From contig JBDSRX010000036.1 in NCBI GenBank assembly GCA_039929105.1, forward strand, positions 1-16,546: DNA of 16,546 nucleotides, in the 5' to 3' direction. The translations under genes were made by a program, and so were the position numbers. Origin of the DNA: JBDSRX01 sp039929105 (GTDB lineage: Bacteria > Patescibacteriota > Dojkabacteria > J137). Positions 13,521 to 16,546 of this stretch are shown here, one piece after another. The notes beneath the pieces are model-generated. The model had not been told where the DNA came from. It made no database searches and saw nothing but the letters and a program-made list of their open reading frames with translations. Each line of letters begins with the position of its first letter. Position 1 is the first letter of the stretch.

Positions 13521-15078
13521 AAAAAATAGCAGAACAAATGGAAAAGAAAAAATTCCAGATGAAGCTGTAGTAAAAAAAGAGGTTCTAAAAGCCCCTTCCT
13601 TTGTTTTGGAACCAATTAAACTAGATGTGCCTGTTGTTCAAGAAGTAGTGATGTTAAGACCTAAAAAGAAGCAGGCAAGTCCATTCGCATTTCTTTTCAA
13701 ACCAATAGTATCAGCAAAAGATAAGGATTATTTCTTTGAAAATTTAATTACACTGCTTCGATCGGGACTTGATATTGCAAGTGTTCTTGAAAATTTAAAG
13801 TTAGATGTTAGAAATAAAGGCTTAAATGAAATAATTTTAGCTATTGAAGAAAATGTTAAAAACGGCCTACCTTTTTGGAAAAGTATACAGGAAGTTAAAC
13901 TTATTCCTAACCAAATGCTTAATGTAATAAGAATTGGTGAAGAATCAGGAAAACTTACGGAGAATTTAAAAATTGTACAAGAACAATTAGAAAGAGACAG
14001 AGAATTTAGGGGAAAGTTAAGATCTGCAAGTTTATATCCAATATTCATAGTAGTGTTAATGAGTGTGGTTGGTCTTGGAATTTCTATTTTTATTCTTCCA
14101 AGGTTAGCTACAGTTTACGAAAGTTTGAAAACAGAGTTACCTTTTGTTACAAAGCTTCTTATTGGAATAGGAAAATTTTTGGGTACATACGGATATTTTG
14201 TAGTACCAATAATAATAATTTCATTAATTACATTTTTCTTTTTTGTATTTATTAATGCAAAAACAAAGTTTTTAGGCCAATGGATTCTTTTACACACACC
14301 TGTTGTAAAAAGTATTATCAAAGAAATTGAAGTCTCTAGATTTGGTTTTTTAATGGGGACATTATTGGGTTCTGGATTTCCAATTCAAGAAGCATTTAAA
14401 TTATTAGAACAATCAACAGATTTTAAAGCATTTAGCAAATTCTATAATTATGTAGCACTTAAAATTGAATTTGGAGCTTCAATAAGAACAGCCTTTGAAT
14501 CTTATAAAGGTATAGATAGTATAATTCCTCCATATACTCGCCAAATGATATTTACTGCTGAACAAACAGGAGATTTACCAGCATCTCTAGAGAGAGTTGG
14601 AGTTATTTATCTTAAGAAGAATGAAGAAACGACTAAAGATTTAACTGTTTTGTTAGAGCCAGTATTACTTATTGTAGTTTTCTTAGGAGTAGCCTTCATA
14701 GCCTTTGCAGTAATTCTTCCAATTTATAGTCTAGTTGGAAATATTACGGATCTAGCACAACCAAATCAAACACAGCAAAGTACAGATTCAACTACCAATC
14801 CTGATGCAAACCCTGTAGTTCAAACACCAAATGTAGAACCAGATCCAGCTACTAATCTAATTACTCCACCGGCAGCTGCAGTACAAGAAGTTGAAATATT
14901 ACCTAACGATAGTGGTTCTCTAAATGTTAGAGATTCAATAGGTGGTAATGTTATTGGACAAGTACTTCCTGGTGAAGTTTATGATTATGTAGATTTTCAA
15001 TCTGGATGGTACCAAATTAGATTAGCAAGTGGAGATCTAGGCTGGGTTAGTGGAGATTTTGTAAAAGTAACAAACTAA
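13492..15078 (+). CDS. pilC: Type IV pilus platform protein PilC with C-terminal SH3b domain
   Basis: A PilC/GspF inner-membrane platform protein that couples PilB to the growing pilus. It has two T2SSF domains: one with FFENLITLLRSGLDIASVLENL (81-102) and RIGEESGKL (147-155), a second with RFGFLMGTLLGSGFPIQEAFKLL (283-305) and TAEQTGDLPASLERV (355-369). Transmembrane helices lie at about 183-205, 233-255 and 390-413. Unusually, it continues past the last helix with a Gln/Thr/Asn/Pro linker (420-466) and a bacterial SH3 domain (467-526: SLNVRDSIGG..VIGQVLPGE..GWYQIRL..GDLGWVSGDFVKV). With three helices this tail faces outward, where SH3b domains bind cell-wall peptides. The N-terminal 75 residues are an extra basic region. 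Start ATG overlaps pilB by 29 bases; the next in-frame ATG is residue 54. Confidence 0.93.
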   Translation: MLHTQNLESKKNSRTNGKEKIPDEAVVKKEVLKAPSFVLEPIKLDVPVVQEVVMLRPKKKQASPFAFLFKPIVSAKDKDYFFENLITLLRSGLDIASVLENLKLDVRNKGLNEIILAIEENVKNGLPFWKSIQEVKLIPNQMLNVIRIGEESGKLTENLKIVQEQLERDREFRGKLRSASLYPIFIVVLMSVVGLGISIFILPRLATVYESLKTELPFVTKLLIGIGKFLGTYGYFVVPIIIISLITFFFFVFINAKTKFLGQWILLHTPVVKSIIKEIEVSRFGFLMGTLLGSGFPIQEAFKLLEQSTDFKAFSKFYNYVALKIEFGASIRTAFESYKGIDSIIPPYTRQMIFTAEQTGDLPASLERVGVIYLKKNEETTKDLTVLLEPVLLIVVFLGVAFIAFAVILPIYSLVGNITDLAQPNQTQQSTDSTTNPDANPVVQTPNVEPDPATNLITPPAAAVQEVEILPNDSGSLNVRDSIGGNVIGQVLPGEVYDYVDFQSGWYQIRLASGDLGWVSGDFVKVTN

Positions 15079-15525
15079 ATGAAAAATAAACTAAAATTTT
15101 TACATGCATACACACTTATAGAAGTACTAGTAACAACTGCACTTCTTGTTAGCTTAGTAGGCATTTCAATTCCTATTTATCAAAACTTTCAAATAGTTAA
15201 TGAGCTTGATTCTTCAGTAAATTTAACAGTAAGGCTTTTACGATCTGCACAACTTCAAGCACAATCTGTTCAATTAGATTCTAATTATGGAATATTTTTT
15301 TCAACTGGAAAAGTAACAATATATAAAGGCCTAACATACGCTGCAAGAGATACAACTGGGGACCAAGCATACGATATCCCAGCAAATATAACGGTTACAG
15401 GGATAAATGATTTTATATATTCAAAAGTTTTTGGAGATCCAAGTATTACAGGTACTATTTCTTTTACTAGCTTCACTACTATTAAAACAATTGTTATTAA
15501 TTCTAAAGGTGCGCTCATATACTAA
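15079..15525 (+). CDS. GspH-like type IV pseudopilin
   Basis: A 148-residue prepilin. The leader MKNKLKFLHA (1-10) is followed by YTLIEVLVTTALLVSLVGISIPIY, the hydrophobic N-terminal helix with the conserved Glu at mature position 5 (Glu15). The residue before the cleavage site is Ala10, not the usual Gly. The rest is a small beta-rich globular domain with the spacing of GspH/FimT-type minor pilins (SSVNLTVRLLRSAQLQAQS, then beta strands). The ATG follows the pilC TAA with no gap. Its stop lies within the next prepilin gene. A minor pilin or initiation-complex subunit is likeliest; a major pilin cannot be excluded. Confidence 0.88.
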   Translation: MKNKLKFLHAYTLIEVLVTTALLVSLVGISIPIYQNFQIVNELDSSVNLTVRLLRSAQLQAQSVQLDSNYGIFFSTGKVTIYKGLTYAARDTTGDQAYDIPANITVTGINDFIYSKVFGDPSITGTISFTSFTTIKTIVINSKGALIY

Positions 15526-16546
15526 AATTACAAAAGGATTTTCATTAGTAGAATTAGTTCTAGCTATGGCTTTATTTTCTGCTTTAGTTTTAGCAATGTC
15601 GGGAGGATTTGCATATGCTATCCAAAGTACTCAAATAATGGCAGTAAAAAACAAAGCAGTATTTATTGCAGATGAAGGATTAGAGGCTGCGAGATCAATT
15701 AGAAATGAAGCTTTTACAAATTTAACAAATGGTACCTTTGGTTTAGCTCAAACAGGAAATAAGTGGGTACTTTCTGGTGCATCAGATGTAATAGGTACAT
15801 ACACTCGTTCACTTACCATCACAAGTTTAGATTCAACAACAAAGCAGGTTGTTTCTACAGTTAGTTGGACTAATCCCTTCGCAAGTTCAGTAAGTTATAC
15901 TCTTTATTTAACAGATTGGAGAAGAGTAGTATCACCAGCATGGTCATCCCCTTCTTTGGCCTCAACATTAAACTTAACAAATACTTTGCGAGCCACTAAA
16001 GTTGCTGTGTCTGGAAACTATGCATTTGTTGTGAGAGACAGTGGTACTCCTAACTTCGTAGTTGTTGATATTTCAAATTCGGCTGCACCATCACAAGTAT
16101 TTTCTTCAACTATTGCTGGTAATCTCTCAGACATTTTTATTTCTGGTAATTTTGCTTATATTACGTCAGATGATAAGAATTCAGAATTTATAATAATGAG
16201 TATTTCACCTCCAACTGCACCAACTATCACAGCTACTTTAGATATGACAGGTAATACAGGGGCTTTAAGTGTATTTGTTTCAGGTACTAAAGCATACGTA
16301 GGTAGGGCCAAAAGTACTCCAAATCCTGAGTTTTCAATTATTGATGTTAGTAATCCTTTAGTTACTCCAACTGTAATTGGAACTGTAAATATGGCTAACT
16401 CTGCAAACTCAATTTATGTTTCTGGTACAAACGTTTTTATAGCTACAAGTAATACTGCTCAAGAATTAACAGTTATTAATGCAAGTAATCCTGCTGCGCC
16501 CGTTCAGTCAGGCTTTCTAAACTTAGCTGCAGCTACAACTTGTTCT
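15509..16546 (+). CDS. Prepilin fused to LVIVD-type beta-propeller repeats (3' end outside window)
   Basis: An open frame starts at GTG 15509, overlaps the previous gene by 17 bases, and runs uninterrupted off the right edge (346 codons). It begins MRSYTKITKG/FSLVELVLAMALFSALVL, a classic prepilin cleavage site (Gly10/Phe11) with Glu at +5. Residues 33-160 form a pilin-like domain (AVFIADEGLEAARSIRNEAF is typical of minor pilins). From about 163 come four repeats of about 45 residues (163, 208, 254 and 300) with the pattern S-x-FVSGNYAYV...F-x-IIDVSNPxxPxxxG, as in LVIVD beta-propeller repeats. More blades presumably follow. A pilus-tip adhesin is the likely role. The start could be only the GTG, because no ATG precedes the cleavage site. 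Confidence 0.9.
   Translation, partial: MRSYTKITKGFSLVELVLAMALFSALVLAMSGGFAYAIQSTQIMAVKNKAVFIADEGLEAARSIRNEAFTNLTNGTFGLAQTGNKWVLSGASDVIGTYTRSLTITSLDSTTKQVVSTVSWTNPFASSVSYTLYLTDWRRVVSPAWSSPSLASTLNLTNTLRATKVAVSGNYAFVVRDSGTPNFVVVDISNSAAPSQVFSSTIAGNLSDIFISGNFAYITSDDKNSEFIIMSISPPTAPTITATLDMTGNTGALSVFVSGTKAYVGRAKSTPNPEFSIIDVSNPLVTPTVIGTVNMANSANSIYVSGTNVFIATSNTAQELTVINASNPAAPVQSGFLNLAAATTCS

Overview
The window is AT-rich, densely packed bacterial DNA. Several things suggest a candidate phyla radiation (Patescibacteria) genome: the low GC content, compact operons with abutting or overlapping start and stop codons, almost no Shine-Dalgarno sequences, a large share of unrecognisable small proteins, and a type IV pilus cluster whose proteins carry unusual extra domains. 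No lineage marker gene is present, so this placement is inference. UGA is a stop codon here, which argues against the UGA-glycine lineages Absconditabacteria and Gracilibacteria. Layout, left to right. 1-1267 (+): tail of an unknown gene translationally coupled to a ferredoxin-reductase-like flavoprotein, then a small unknown gene behind a near-consensus promoter. 1369-4316 (-): the translation factor LepA (EF4), coupled to a small downstream unknown gene and preceded by another unknown gene. LepA carries an in-frame insert that matches a short dispersed GC-richer repeat. 4371-4499: a roughly 129-bp imperfect palindrome built from the same repeat family. 4606-5170 (-): a decaying pseudogene with one frameshift and one in-frame stop. 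5230-6165 (-): a secreted concanavalin-A-like protein with its own terminator. 6166-6433: a divergent regulatory region with palindromes and a possible 23-residue leader peptide. 6440-8354 (+): a small unknown protein, methionine sulfoxide reductase B, and a TIM-barrel glycosidase-like protein. 8326-9348: a rearranged zone holding a gene lacking its 5' end, an intact tRNA-Gly(GCC), and several duplicated pieces of that tRNA embedded in hairpin-forming repeats. 9528 to the right edge (+): a type IV pilus gene cluster. The pilus cluster reads, in order: a single-pass membrane protein with a C-terminal LysM domain, two small unknown proteins, a response-regulator receiver protein, the PilB/GspE assembly ATPase, a PilC/GspF platform protein with an added C-terminal SH3b domain, a GspH-like pseudopilin, and a second prepilin fused to LVIVD-type beta-propeller repeats (cut by the window edge). 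Taken together, the cluster looks like a pilus machine with two predicted cell-wall-contacting modules (LysM and SH3b) at its base and a predicted propeller adhesin on a minor pilin. The receiver protein overlaps pilB and may control the ATPase directly. This cluster, and the tRNA and repeat zone next to it, are the most interesting parts of the window.
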